Virus record (IMG/VR): IMGVR_UViG_3300034272_001354
Coordinates: 1 to 64,000 of that record
Length of the DNA: 64,000 bases
From: a virus
Strand: one strand, 5' to 3'
The translations under genes were made by a program, and so were the position numbers. Below the pieces are notes generated by a model, which was given only the letters and a program-made list of their open reading frames with translations, was not told the DNA's origin and searched no databases. Shown here piece after piece: positions 44,720 to 53,689 of the stretch. Position 1 is the first letter of the stretch. The number at the start of each line of letters is the position of its first letter.

Positions 44720-46588
44720 TCAATCATTTAAGATTTTATCCAATTCTTTTTCCATATCACCTAAAGAATTTCTTGCTCGAGATAAATCAATGTAAGAATC
44801 GTCTTCAGTTAGATTACCACTTTCCAATAAGATATTCAAATTATCTCGTTTGACTGATTCAGGAGTTATTTCAGCTTCACCACCCGGTGCCGGTGCTCCA
44901 CCCGGTTCAGGTGCTCCACCCGGTTCAGGTTCTCCACCTAAGTCAAGTCCTCCACCTAAGTCAGATTCAAGACCTCCTCCACCTCCTCCACCAGGTGGTG
45001 GGGCAGGAGCAGCCGCTCCAACGGCCGTAGTTCCGGATTTACTCGCGTATAATTTATCTATAGTATCAAATACACCCGTATGAGTAATTATGGTTGCGGT
45101 ATTAGTTAATTCCGCACCAACCGCTTTTTCAATACGTTGTTGTTGTAAATCTAATTTAATTTCTTCATCAGAGAATCCTAATACGTGTTTCTTAGCCCAT
45201 GTAACAGATACCGGAGCGATACCTTCGATAGCCGCAACAGCATCTTTATACAATAAAATTTTCTCTTTCCAAATATCAATTTTTAATAAATCTGCTTGAG
45301 ATGATGGGTTTGTAAGAGCCAATGTAAAGTTTGACAATTCATCCTCAAATCCTAATAAGAATAAATGAATAATTGCAACTTTATTTAATTCGGCAATCAT
45401 AGATTTTTGAATTCTATTAATTGTTCTTGCGAAACGAATATCCATTAAAGATAAATTTTTACCATCACCCGTTACTTCCTCAAAACCTAAAAACGCTTTA
45501 GGAACACGAAGTGCTGTTAATAATTTCTTTTGGATATATTCAATATCGGCAATCTCCGCCAAATTTTGTGCTCCCGGTAAGGTATCAATTGGACTTGGTG
45601 CCGCAGGGTCACGAACAGGAATAAAGTAATCTTGGTCAACAGCCATTTGATTAAATCTCATATCTACATTCCCTGTTTGAGAATCAACCACTTGACTTCT
45701 TTTAAATTTGTTAGCCACACGTTGTACATATGGTTCAACATCTTTATCGTCCATATTACCAACATAAACTTTAAATACACGTCTTTCAGGAGCTCTTGAA
45801 GTTCTATAAATCAACATCGCATCTTCTGAAAGTAATAATTGTTTCCAAATACGTCTCGCTTTCTCCAACATAGAAGTACCATAAGGAAGTTTTCTATCAT
45901 CACCTAATAATCTAAAATGGGCAATCTCCCATGAATTGAATTCCATGTCTTTAATTTTCCATTTGAAACGTAATCCTTTACTATCCGCAGGTTCTTCAAC
46001 ATTTGCTGATTTCGCAGCCATACCTCTCTCCAAACGTTCTATTTCAATGTTTGGTAATTGCATACACCCAACAATGCCTTTTTCCGCATCCAATTTTAGA
46101 TACACGAAGTTATCTCCATATTTACAAGTATTTCTTGTCCACATAGGTAAATTAGTATTTAAATCTAATACGTTGTTAAATAAGTCAGTTAAGATTCCTT
46201 TAATTCTTTTTGATTCAGAATAAATCTGTAACATATATCCATTTTGGTCAACAGTTGTTGATTCTTCACCATAGATATCCAAAGCGGCAGAAATTTCAGG
46301 AGTATACTCCATCGATTCATAATCATAAAATGAAGCTAAACGAGTTGGTTCATAATATACCGCTTGAGTATATAAATTACTTTCAATTTTAGTCCATTGA
46401 TTGGCTAGATAATAAGTTTGTTGTGCCTGTAATTTTTCTCTCTCGTATTCGGCTTTAGACGTGGTTTTTAATAATTCCTTCTTATCTAACTGATATACGG
46501 GATAATCTTGATTCAATAACGAATTTGGTCCAAATGCTTTGGATAACCTTTGCCAAACTGTTAAATCATTATTTTGATTGTTTTCCAT
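44720..46588 (-). CDS. Portal protein (gp20-like)
   Basis: 622 aa. T4 gp20 hallmarks: YTPEISAALDIYGEES, DAMLIYRTSRAPERRVFKVY, DQDYFIPVRDP and KNLSLMDIRFARTINRIQKS. It forms the dodecameric DNA-entry ring. The C-terminal about 100 residues are a low-complexity Ala/Pro/Gly extension (PPPGGGGGGG, GGEPEPGGAP) not present in T4. TATTTATT lies upstream at 46617-46624. Confidence 0.95.
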   Translation of the reverse strand: MENNQNNDLTVWQRLSKAFGPNSLLNQDYPVYQLDKKELLKTTSKAEYEREKLQAQQTYYLANQWTKIESNLYTQAVYYEPTRLASFYDYESMEYTPEISAALDIYGEESTTVDQNGYMLQIYSESKRIKGILTDLFNNVLDLNTNLPMWTRNTCKYGDNFVYLKLDAEKGIVGCMQLPNIEIERLERGMAAKSANVEEPADSKGLRFKWKIKDMEFNSWEIAHFRLLGDDRKLPYGTSMLEKARRIWKQLLLSEDAMLIYRTSRAPERRVFKVYVGNMDDKDVEPYVQRVANKFKRSQVVDSQTGNVDMRFNQMAVDQDYFIPVRDPAAPSPIDTLPGAQNLAEIADIEYIQKKLLTALRVPKAFLGFEEVTGDGKNLSLMDIRFARTINRIQKSMIAELNKVAIIHLFLLGFEDELSNFTLALTNPSSQADLLKIDIWKEKILLYKDAVAAIEGIAPVSVTWAKKHVLGFSDEEIKLDLQQQRIEKAVGAELTNTATIITHTGVFDTIDKLYASKSGTTAVGAAAPAPPPGGGGGGGLESDLGGGLDLGGEPEPGGAPEPGGAPAPGGEAEITPESVKRDNLNILLESGNLTEDDSYIDLSRARNSLGDMEKELDKILND

Positions 46589-46616
46589 ATGAAAAATTTA
46601 AATATTTTTTTATTTT

Positions 46617-46624
46617 AATAAATA
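46617..46624 (-). promoter_or_regulatory. TATTTATT motif before the portal gene
   Basis: CTATTTATTAAAAT lies 28 bp before the portal ATG. Candidate late promoter. Confidence 0.4.
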
Positions 46625-46645
46625 GTTTAGATTAACCAAATATCA

Positions 46646-47149
46646 TCATGGGATTGTTGGTGTGGGGGTTGGCGTTGGATAATTAACCGGTGGTACAGGT
46701 ATTGGGAACGGGTCACAATCAACAATTAAGTTATCACCATTTTCTGCTATAATACGGATAAAGTCCTCAGTCGCTAAGTAACAAATCTCAACAATTGGTG
46801 AAGGTGTCATTGTAGGTGTTGGCGTAGGTGTTGGCGTACCCGTTGGTGGTGGTGTAGGTGTTGGAGTAGGTGTTGGTTCTGCCGTTGGTGTTGGTGGAAG
46901 AGCTCCACTAAATGTGTCAATAGTTCTAGGTCTATTAAAATCAGGTTCAAATACTTTAACACTTAAAATATCTTGACCAGGAACAACCATTCTAGACCCT
47001 GCGAAAATTTTACCTGATTTTTTTCGATTTACAAAACCACCTGATTTACCGACACCCAAATTAAGAGTTGCATTAGCATACAAATCTGCATTTGCATCAA
47101 ATGTTATACTATTATTTAAAGTAGAAGTTTTTCTATCGGTAATACCCAT
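46646..47149 (-). CDS. Pro-Thr-rich small structural protein
   Basis: 167 aa. The first 85 residues are beta-rich (DRKTSTLNNSITFDANADLY, MVVPGQDILSVKVFEPDF). A (P-T)n linker, a short Cys-containing beta piece and a final PTPTPT tail follow. It shares the PT design with the fibre-region proteins at 8268 and 9265, suggesting surface exposure. TATTTATC lies 12 bp upstream. Confidence 0.6.
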   Translation of the reverse strand: MGITDRKTSTLNNSITFDANADLYANATLNLGVGKSGGFVNRKKSGKIFAGSRMVVPGQDILSVKVFEPDFNRPRTIDTFSGALPPTPTAEPTPTPTPTPPPTGTPTPTPTPTMTPSPIVEICYLATEDFIRIIAENGDNLIVDCDPFPIPVPPVNYPTPTPTPTIP

Positions 47150-47161
47150 TTATGTTTATTT

Positions 47162-47169
47162 GATAAATA
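47162..47169 (-). promoter_or_regulatory. TATTTATC motif before 47149
   Basis: ATATTTATCAAATAAAC lies 12 bp before the ATG and directly after the terminase stop. Candidate late promoter. Confidence 0.4.
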
Positions 47170-48939
47170 TTATCTTGTACCAAATAACCAGCCATATTTC
47201 ATATAATCGTCTCGACTTATATTTCCATTACTAAATTGACCAATTCTTTCTCGAGTATTTGGTATTACGGGGTTAAACGCTAATGATTCACTTACATTGT
47301 CATTATTAGTGACCGCCCAAGAATCAATCATCGCTTTAGTATGTTCAGTAACTTTAGTTAATTTACTAAACGATGATTCAGCAACGTAGGTTGCCATCGC
47401 AATAGACATGATTAAATCGTCGTGATGACCTTTTTGGTGGTCAGGTCTACCATTCATATAAATAAATGTATTCATTTCATTATACAAACGAGAACTATAA
47501 ATTCTAAATCCATGTCTCATTACTTCTTCAAACGAAGCAATAATTTGAACTCTTTTATTATTAAAGTTTATTCCCGGAATTTTCTCCGCAGCTTTTGGGT
47601 CGTATTTCCATTTGTTTGCCGTGTCAACACCATCAACATATAAATCTTTATAATTCATTTCTTGAAGTTTTCTTGATGTTGAAACACCCATACCTCCAGT
47701 GATATCTATTACCACAAAACAAGAATAGTTTGTCGCCCATTTGTGACAAATTTCCGCCATAGTGTCCGGAGGTAATTTACCCACATACTCAGCGACTTGT
47801 TCTTGAGTATCAAAATCGACAATTTGGAATGAACTAAAATCTTCAGAATCCCCACGAGAAACGTCGACACCCATAATGTATTTATGTCCAATCACAGGTT
47901 CTTTCCAAATCCAAAGAGCATTCCCCATTAACTTTGATATAGGTTCAAGAATCATATTTTCACGAATCTTTTGCATCATAAGAGAATCAAATACGTTATC
48001 CCCCGAACCTAAGAAGTTACATTCTAACTCTTGGGATACTTTACGTTTATCGTATTTTAATTTCTTAACCATCGCCTCAAACCAAGATGAACAAGGTTTA
48101 TACCCGGCATCCATAATAATTCTTAACTCTTTATAATTTCTATTTTCATAAGGTATTTTAGACCAATCAAGAAATTCATCTGGTTTATAATCTTCTTTAT
48201 TCAATAGGAAATGAATTATATCATCAGTTTTTACCAAGAATAAATCTTTAGTATAACGTGGGTCACGATACCAAAACATCTCGGTAATTTTGAAGTCATT
48301 CATATTACGTAATGCTTGGTCATATATTTCGTAGTAAATTGGGTCGTATCCGTTTGGAGTTGAAACAACAATTACTTTACCCCCCGTAGATAGGGACGCC
48401 ATACAAGCAGCCCAAAAGTCACTGTCAGCTTCGATAAACGCCGCCTCGTCAAATACAAGTATTGTTGGTGTAAACCCACGCAAGGCATCTTTCGATGTCG
48501 CAACGGCTTTAACCTCACAACCATTTGTTAATTTATAATGTTTTTGGGAATTTTTTGCTTTATCAAAATCTACACCTGTCCAAGACGGCCATTGAGCAAC
48601 GAACGCTTTTATTTTATTAGCCATCTCCAGTGAAGTATCCAACTTATTGGCGATAATCAATATTTTTTCGGGGGTTTCTTTTCTTGCGAATACTAACTTT
48701 CGTGACATCCAAGCCGCGGTAACTGTTGATACCCCGGCCTGTCTGTACTTTAATGCAATGTTTTCATTGTATTCTTCGTAATCTTCTAATAAAGATAATT
48801 GGTCAGGAAAAAGTTCTAATGGAACATATTTTTTAACCGTATTATCATATGTTTCTAAATACGTTCTAAGTGCGTATTCAACATCTCGATTACATTTTAC
48901 GTATTCAATTAATACTTGTTCTTTTGTTAAATTTGACAT
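47170..48939 (-). CDS. Terminase large subunit (gp17-like)
   Basis: 589 aa. ATPase: ALKYRQAGVSTVTAAW (Walker A variant, residues about 61-75), ILVFDEAAF (Walker B, about 160), VVSTPNG (coupling motif). Nuclease: YIMGVDVSRGDSEDFS near 356, FVVIDITGGMG, and HHDDLIMSIAMATY near 505 give the RNase-H-type acidic triad. It powers headful DNA packaging and cuts concatemers. Confidence 0.95.
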   Translation of the reverse strand: MSNLTKEQVLIEYVKCNRDVEYALRTYLETYDNTVKKYVPLELFPDQLSLLEDYEEYNENIALKYRQAGVSTVTAAWMSRKLVFARKETPEKILIIANKLDTSLEMANKIKAFVAQWPSWTGVDFDKAKNSQKHYKLTNGCEVKAVATSKDALRGFTPTILVFDEAAFIEADSDFWAACMASLSTGGKVIVVSTPNGYDPIYYEIYDQALRNMNDFKITEMFWYRDPRYTKDLFLVKTDDIIHFLLNKEDYKPDEFLDWSKIPYENRNYKELRIIMDAGYKPCSSWFEAMVKKLKYDKRKVSQELECNFLGSGDNVFDSLMMQKIRENMILEPISKLMGNALWIWKEPVIGHKYIMGVDVSRGDSEDFSSFQIVDFDTQEQVAEYVGKLPPDTMAEICHKWATNYSCFVVIDITGGMGVSTSRKLQEMNYKDLYVDGVDTANKWKYDPKAAEKIPGINFNNKRVQIIASFEEVMRHGFRIYSSRLYNEMNTFIYMNGRPDHQKGHHDDLIMSIAMATYVAESSFSKLTKVTEHTKAMIDSWAVTNNDNVSESLAFNPVIPNTRERIGQFSNGNISRDDYMKYGWLFGTR

Positions 48940-48954
48940 AAGTCGGTTTGGTTT

Positions 48955-50313
48955 TTAGAACCCAAGTGCCGACAAATCAAAATCATCCAAGTCGTCGTCA
49001 CCGTAGTCGTCATCATCATTATCGTCACCCATTTTTTCATCATACTCATCTTTTTTCAAATCATTAACGATTTCGTCAACCATTCTTTGAATAAATTGAG
49101 CACCTTGTGGGTTTCCTTCTAATATTAGTTTAGCTACTCTTAAAAACTCTTGTGCTGATAGTTTCGAGAATCTCACAAATAAATAATGTTGGATGTGTTT
49201 CATATCATCATCAAACAATTTATCAGGATACGCCTCTAAAAATTTTTCCCAAAATATTGGACCTAATCTAGAATCCCATATTTCGGCAGGTAATGTATCT
49301 TCCGCCCCTAAAACCATTTCGGCTTGTTTTGGGTCATCAGGTAAACCATGTGTTCCAAATACTTCATAAACACCTTTCACTAATTCGTGAACTAATAATG
49401 GAAACGTCATAGCTCTTGCCTTAACTGTTGGTGGGTCTGTTTCATCATCCACTTCACTTTGACCCATTTGTCCACCACCTGAACCTGCCATACCTTCCAT
49501 ATCCGGGTATAACCAATATAAGTGTTCCATAAGGGCTTGTGTAACACCATAATGATTAAGTAAGTTAGGGTCTAATCTACTTAATTCATCACTAACTAAC
49601 ACATACATATGACCACCTTTAAAAGCCGCTCCTTGTATTAACGAGTTAATTAATCTTCTTTTTGATTTTTCTAAATTAAATTTTTCAAATTCATCAGCAA
49701 AATCCTCTAATTCTTCAGAATGGTCTTCCGCCTTTTTAAATGCGTCTTTAACTTCTTCATCACTAGGTTGTTGAGGTTCTGTCTGCATTCCTTGAGCCGC
49801 AGCCATAGGTCCGTGAACTAATTGAGCATCGAATTGTAATGACCCTTCAGGAATACCAAGTTCTTTAACAACTAAATTAACTGCTAATCTTTCAAGATAT
49901 TCTTTATTTTGAGATTCAACCTGTACAATTCTTTGCAAACCATTCATTACTGTCGACATTAGACCCATCATTGGATTGTTTCCTTGAATTGCGGTAGTAT
50001 CCCCCAAATATCTTCTTACTTTGTCTACAGAATCCTTAAAACGTTTAGAGGAGATTACTTCAATATAATCTTTATCACCATCTTTTGGTAAAGCTGGATT
50101 TTGATTAAATGGAGTTTGTTTTGAAGTAATTTTTCTTTCGATACCCGGTTCCATTCTTTCAGGACCTTCATAATCAATTGGTGCTTCAACTAAACTACTT
50201 TTAATTTCTTTAAGTAATGAACGTTCATTTTTAGTAATTGTACCTTCAGATAATTTTCTTTCTAATTTTGTTTTAGCTTTTAAAATCTCTTCTATTTTTA
50301 TATTTAAACTCAT
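48955..50313 (-). CDS. Virion-associated protein with acidic tail
   Basis: 452 aa. N-terminal helices contain SSLVE-A, a possible L-x-E processing site. The centre is helical with a Gly/Met-rich loop (MEGMAGSGGGQMGQ). The C-terminus is a poly-Asp tail ending DDFDLSALGF. The end of such a tail could interact with the terminase or head. It starts 2 bp after the gene upstream. Not recognised beyond this. Confidence 0.55.
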   Translation of the reverse strand: MSLNIKIEEILKAKTKLERKLSEGTITKNERSLLKEIKSSLVEAPIDYEGPERMEPGIERKITSKQTPFNQNPALPKDGDKDYIEVISSKRFKDSVDKVRRYLGDTTAIQGNNPMMGLMSTVMNGLQRIVQVESQNKEYLERLAVNLVVKELGIPEGSLQFDAQLVHGPMAAAQGMQTEPQQPSDEEVKDAFKKAEDHSEELEDFADEFEKFNLEKSKRRLINSLIQGAAFKGGHMYVLVSDELSRLDPNLLNHYGVTQALMEHLYWLYPDMEGMAGSGGGQMGQSEVDDETDPPTVKARAMTFPLLVHELVKGVYEVFGTHGLPDDPKQAEMVLGAEDTLPAEIWDSRLGPIFWEKFLEAYPDKLFDDDMKHIQHYLFVRFSKLSAQEFLRVAKLILEGNPQGAQFIQRMVDEIVNDLKKDEYDEKMGDDNDDDDYGDDDLDDFDLSALGF

Positions 50314-50315
50314 GA

Positions 50316-51329
50316 TTAATCAATTTTAAGACCTATACTATCAAACGATAACCAAGTAGGTAATTCTTTTTTAATAGCTTTAGGTGCCGGTTTAGCACCC
50401 GGTTTAGGTTTGTAAGGAGAATCTGTTCCCGGTCTTGTACCTGGTTTAACTTTTGGTTTTACAGGCGCCGTTTTAGTATCTTCGTCAATTTCTTTTTTAG
50501 CTTTAGGAGCTGGTTTAACACCCGGTTTAGGTTTGTATGGTGAATCTGTTCCCGGTTTTGTCCCCGGTTTAACTTTTGGTTTTGCCGGAGCAGTTTTTGT
50601 GTCCTCACCAATTAAACTTAAAAAATCTTTTTTAGACATTTTAGGTGTTATATGTTTTTCAACTAATCTCATAATTTGTTTTTCTATTTCGTTTTCACCA
50701 ATATTAACACTTGGAGATATTTTAGTCAAATTATTTTTCATTCCACCTGCCAATGCCGCACCTACTTTTTTAGTATAATCGTCAAAACTAAAATTTTCTT
50801 TTGGTTCTTTTTTCTTTTCAGGTAATTTATTAAATTTGGTATCTTTAGCAAACTCATCAGCCATTCTACACCACTTATCTCTAATTTTTTTAGATTGTGT
50901 TTTATCATTACATCTTGCAAAGAAATATTTTTGTTGACTTTTAGATTCAAATTTTTCTTGAAGTTGGTTATCCGAATCATCATCCATTCCATCAGGTCCT
51001 TGTACTTGTACAGGGTCTTGACTTACTTCACCTTTATCTTCGTCATCTTTATCTACTTCAGTATCTTCACCTAAATCTTTTTGTTCATTAGGTATCGCAG
51101 TTATACTACCATCAGTATTTTTATTAATATTATAACCTTTAGGCGCCGCAGGTAAGTTACCACCTTTTTCACCAATTTTATACCCTTTTTTGGCAGGTTC
51201 TGTTACAGCACTAACTTGTTCTTGTAATCTATTGAATAATGCGTTAATTTGTTTATCCGACAAATATTGTAATGTTGAAGCTTTAAATCCTTCTTTAATA
51301 AGTTTCAATTTTTTTTGATTAGTGTTCAT
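50316..51329 (-). CDS. Lys/Pro-rich internal-protein candidate
   Basis: 337 aa from the ATG at 51327-51329, overlapping the upstream stop by 8 bp. MNTNQKKLKLIKE13-G fits a cleavable capsid-targeting sequence. Two copies of a Lys/Pro-rich unit (KPKVKPGTKPGTDSPYKPKP, then KPKVKPGTRPGTDSPYKPKP) fill the C-terminal third. The basic, extended composition suits DNA contact inside the head. Confidence 0.6.
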   Translation of the reverse strand: MNTNQKKLKLIKEGFKASTLQYLSDKQINALFNRLQEQVSAVTEPAKKGYKIGEKGGNLPAAPKGYNINKNTDGSITAIPNEQKDLGEDTEVDKDDEDKGEVSQDPVQVQGPDGMDDDSDNQLQEKFESKSQQKYFFARCNDKTQSKKIRDKWCRMADEFAKDTKFNKLPEKKKEPKENFSFDDYTKKVGAALAGGMKNNLTKISPSVNIGENEIEKQIMRLVEKHITPKMSKKDFLSLIGEDTKTAPAKPKVKPGTKPGTDSPYKPKPGVKPAPKAKKEIDEDTKTAPVKPKVKPGTRPGTDSPYKPKPGAKPAPKAIKKELPTWLSFDSIGLKID

Positions 51330-51729
51330 ATACAACTTTTTTTTCAAATTCTAAAACGATGTCTCGTTCATATAATTTATTTTTTACTGATTCTTCTGTT
51401 TCACCAAACGAAAATACTAATCTAGTTTGTCTATCAAAATCAACGTCATCACTTTCATTTTCATACCCCAAAGCAATTATCCCATCCATAGAATCAATCA
51501 TCGAAAAATAATCAGAGTTTTGAATTACTGACATGGTTATCATATCATTCTTCAAAACTCCTACTTTTTTTATGTGTTCTAAATCAGGTGGGAGTGGGTA
51601 TCTGTTGGATGGTTTAGCATCCCAGTTTTCACCCCAAATGTTTTCCAAACTATCCGAGAAAATAAATTCATATATGTTATCCCCTTTATAATTTGGTCCT
51701 AATTCGTTAACATATATTAAATAACTCAT
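51319..51729 (-). CDS. Conserved-looking hypothetical protein
   Basis: 136 aa, alpha/beta with aromatic-rich IYEFIFSDSLENIWGENWDA and DRQTRLVFSFGETEESVKN. No motif. It overlaps both neighbours by a few bases in the head-protein operon. Confidence 0.55.
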   Translation of the reverse strand: MSYLIYVNELGPNYKGDNIYEFIFSDSLENIWGENWDAKPSNRYPLPPDLEHIKKVGVLKNDMITMSVIQNSDYFSMIDSMDGIIALGYENESDDVDFDRQTRLVFSFGETEESVKNKLYERDIVLEFEKKVVYEH

Positions 51730-53075
51730 AGTATCTCACCTTTAGTGTTTACTCTAAGTTGTTTATTATTCATTTCAAATACCAAGTTATGTTTGTTAGT
51801 TTTACCAACTAATTTCGCTCCCGGATATTTTGTTATTAATTTTGTAGAAGCAACTTCTTGAGAAATACTTTCAGAAATTTGTTTGATTTTAGAAATCTTA
51901 TTTTTTCTATCTTCTTTAATTAAATTAACTTTTTGTTTTTTATTTTCAATTAATTGTTTTTCTTTTTGGTCTATTTTAAAATAACCTCTTAATACTTCAT
52001 CAACTTTTGATTCTGTGAACATACCTTCAAACATACCTTCTAAACGGTCAGCGTGGCTGTCTTTCATTGAATGAGGTCTTAATCTTCTATGTCTTGGGTG
52101 AGAAGGTAATTCGTCTTCTACTTCAAAATCAAATTCAAAATCATCAGGATTATCTTCGTCAACGTCATCATACATAAATCCTTCGGCCATTTCAGGTTCT
52201 ACATCCATATCAGCTTGGATATCTTCAACTTCACTATCATCAGTTAAATCTTCACCATCCATATCGTCACCACCTAAATAATCGTCAGCTTCAATATCTT
52301 CAAATTTATTCATTATTTCTTCTTTATCTTCCTCATCTAAAGATGCTAAATCTAAAGCTGATAAGATTGAGTTAATAACATACTTAATGTCTTTAGAAGT
52401 CATTGGTTCGTCTTCTTGAGCATCTTCAAACGCTCTTAATTTTTGAGCCAATTTACCGGTTAACTTTTGAATAACTTTTAACGTAACAATTTCGTCATCT
52501 TCAGTATCCATTTCGTCATCACCTAAATCAAGTTCTTCTGTATCATCAATATCAAATTCGTCTTCAGGTGCCGGAGCAGGTGCCGGAGCGGGAGCCGGAG
52601 CGGGAGCCGGAGCGGGAGCCGGAGCAGGTGCCGGAGCGGGAGCTGGAGCCGGTGCCGGTGCTTGTTCTTCTGTTTCTCCACCTTTCATTTTTAAAATATA
52701 CTTGGTAGCATCATTTTCATAAAATAAATTAACGTTAGCCTCTTGACCTTCATTAACATTTACTTCTTTTGCAATTAAGTTAAGCCTTTTGAACGCTTGA
52801 GAATAAGATGAATAATACTTTCTATTTTTCATTGGCTCTAAATAATCCACTTCATCAGTAGATTCAGTCAAACTTCTTTTAATGATATAACCATTTTTTT
52901 CTTTAATAATTTGATAATTTCTACCGTCGGCTAATGTTCTATTATAGTCAACTGATGTGTTCTCATTTATCGGTGTAGGTATGTTTTCATTGTATTTTGC
53001 GATTTCCATGATACGTTGAATTTTCTCCATACCTTGTAATTTTTCGCTACCAATCGGTTTTAAATTATTTCCCAT
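51726..53075 (-). CDS. Acidic virion protein with Ala-Pro repeat
   Basis: 449 aa. N-terminal helical/beta region, then about 16 Ala-Pro dipeptides (residues about 139-171; GCC/GGA-type codons at 52566-52660), an acidic helical domain (DEDDEI, EEDKEEIMNKFEDIEADDYL) and a basic coiled-coil C-terminus. AP tracts act as stiff spacers. TATTTATA lies 29 bp upstream of the start. Probably a core or internal head protein; not recognised. Confidence 0.6.
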   Translation of the reverse strand: MGNNLKPIGSEKLQGMEKIQRIMEIAKYNENIPTPINENTSVDYNRTLADGRNYQIIKEKNGYIIKRSLTESTDEVDYLEPMKNRKYYSSYSQAFKRLNLIAKEVNVNEGQEANVNLFYENDATKYILKMKGGETEEQAPAPAPAPAPAPAPAPAPAPAPAPAPAPAPAPEDEFDIDDTEELDLGDDEMDTEDDEIVTLKVIQKLTGKLAQKLRAFEDAQEDEPMTSKDIKYVINSILSALDLASLDEEDKEEIMNKFEDIEADDYLGGDDMDGEDLTDDSEVEDIQADMDVEPEMAEGFMYDDVDEDNPDDFEFDFEVEDELPSHPRHRRLRPHSMKDSHADRLEGMFEGMFTESKVDEVLRGYFKIDQKEKQLIENKKQKVNLIKEDRKNKISKIKQISESISQEVASTKLITKYPGAKLVGKTNKHNLVFEMNNKQLRVNTKGEIL

Positions 53076-53104
53076 TTGTTAATTTTTTATAAAATTATTT
53101 TATA

Positions 53105-53112
53105 TATAAATA
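53105..53112 (-). promoter_or_regulatory. TATTTATA motif before 53075
   Basis: ATATATTTATATATAAAAT lies 29 bp before the ATG. It shares the 194-bp intergenic region with the divergent host-type promoter at 53215-53244. Confidence 0.5.
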
Positions 53113-53214
53113 TATTCGGAATCAAAAATGTTGTAATCCCGACAGGTTTATTATTGATAATACCTATTTTTTATTTAAAAAAGATTTATATCAACGAATT
53201 TTATTTATAAATAG

Positions 53215-53244
53215 TTGTGAATTAAAAAAAAAATATTATCTTTG
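53215..53244 (+). promoter_or_regulatory. Host-type promoter before the exported protein gene
   Basis: TTG (53215-53217), 19 bp, TATCTTTG (53237-53244): an exact fit. The gene starts 25 bp later at 53270. Confidence 0.8.
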
Positions 53245-53269
53245 TATAAATATTAAAACATCAACAGAT

Positions 53270-53659
53270 ATGAAAAAATTAATCACCATTATTCTTTTTA
53301 TTTTTATTTCAAGTTTATCTTTTGGTCAACATGCAATAAAAGCCGGTAAATATTATGAATTAGATAAAGTGTTTACACGAGATTCCATATCAGTTAAATT
53401 ATTAATGGATACCTACAAATTAGATATCACTAAATTATCCGCTGTTAAATTTTTTGGGGAATTTGAGTTATCTGACAATTTACATCATAATTACTCTCAT
53501 TCAGAATACACATATATTTTAGAGAAAAAAACTGGAGTAGTTACATTAAAATCACTTAATTATAATGAAAATCTATTAAAACTTAATAAATACGTTATGG
53601 TTTTTTGTTTTGACGATAATACTACAGAGAAAAAAACTATCACCATTAAAATATTTTAA
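53270..53659 (+). CDS. Exported protein with flavobacterial signal peptide
   Basis: 129 aa. MKKLITIILFIFISSLSFGQ is a Sec signal peptide with a SFGQ end. The mature 109 residues are beta-rich (YTYILEKKTGVVTLKSLNYN, YVMVFCFDDNTTEKKTITIK), with one Cys. A host-type promoter and opposite orientation to the flanking head genes parallel the exported protein at 37128. Likely periplasmic; superinfection exclusion or envelope modification is a guess. Confidence 0.7.
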   Translation: MKKLITIILFIFISSLSFGQHAIKAGKYYELDKVFTRDSISVKLLMDTYKLDITKLSAVKFFGEFELSDNLHHNYSHSEYTYILEKKTGVVTLKSLNYNENLLKLNKYVMVFCFDDNTTEKKTITIKIF

Positions 53660-53662
53660 TAA

Positions 53663-53689
53663 AAAAAAGGGTCTTTAAGACCCTTTTTT
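53663..53689. terminator. Bidirectional terminator
   Basis: AAAAAAGGGTC / GACCCTTTTTT with loop TTTAA lies between convergent genes. The stop of the minus gene (53675-53677) lies inside the hairpin. Confidence 0.9.

Noticed and set aside
44850-45083. A Pro/Gly-rich plus-strand open frame
   Set aside because: It is the antisense of the portal protein's Pro/Gly-rich C-terminal extension.
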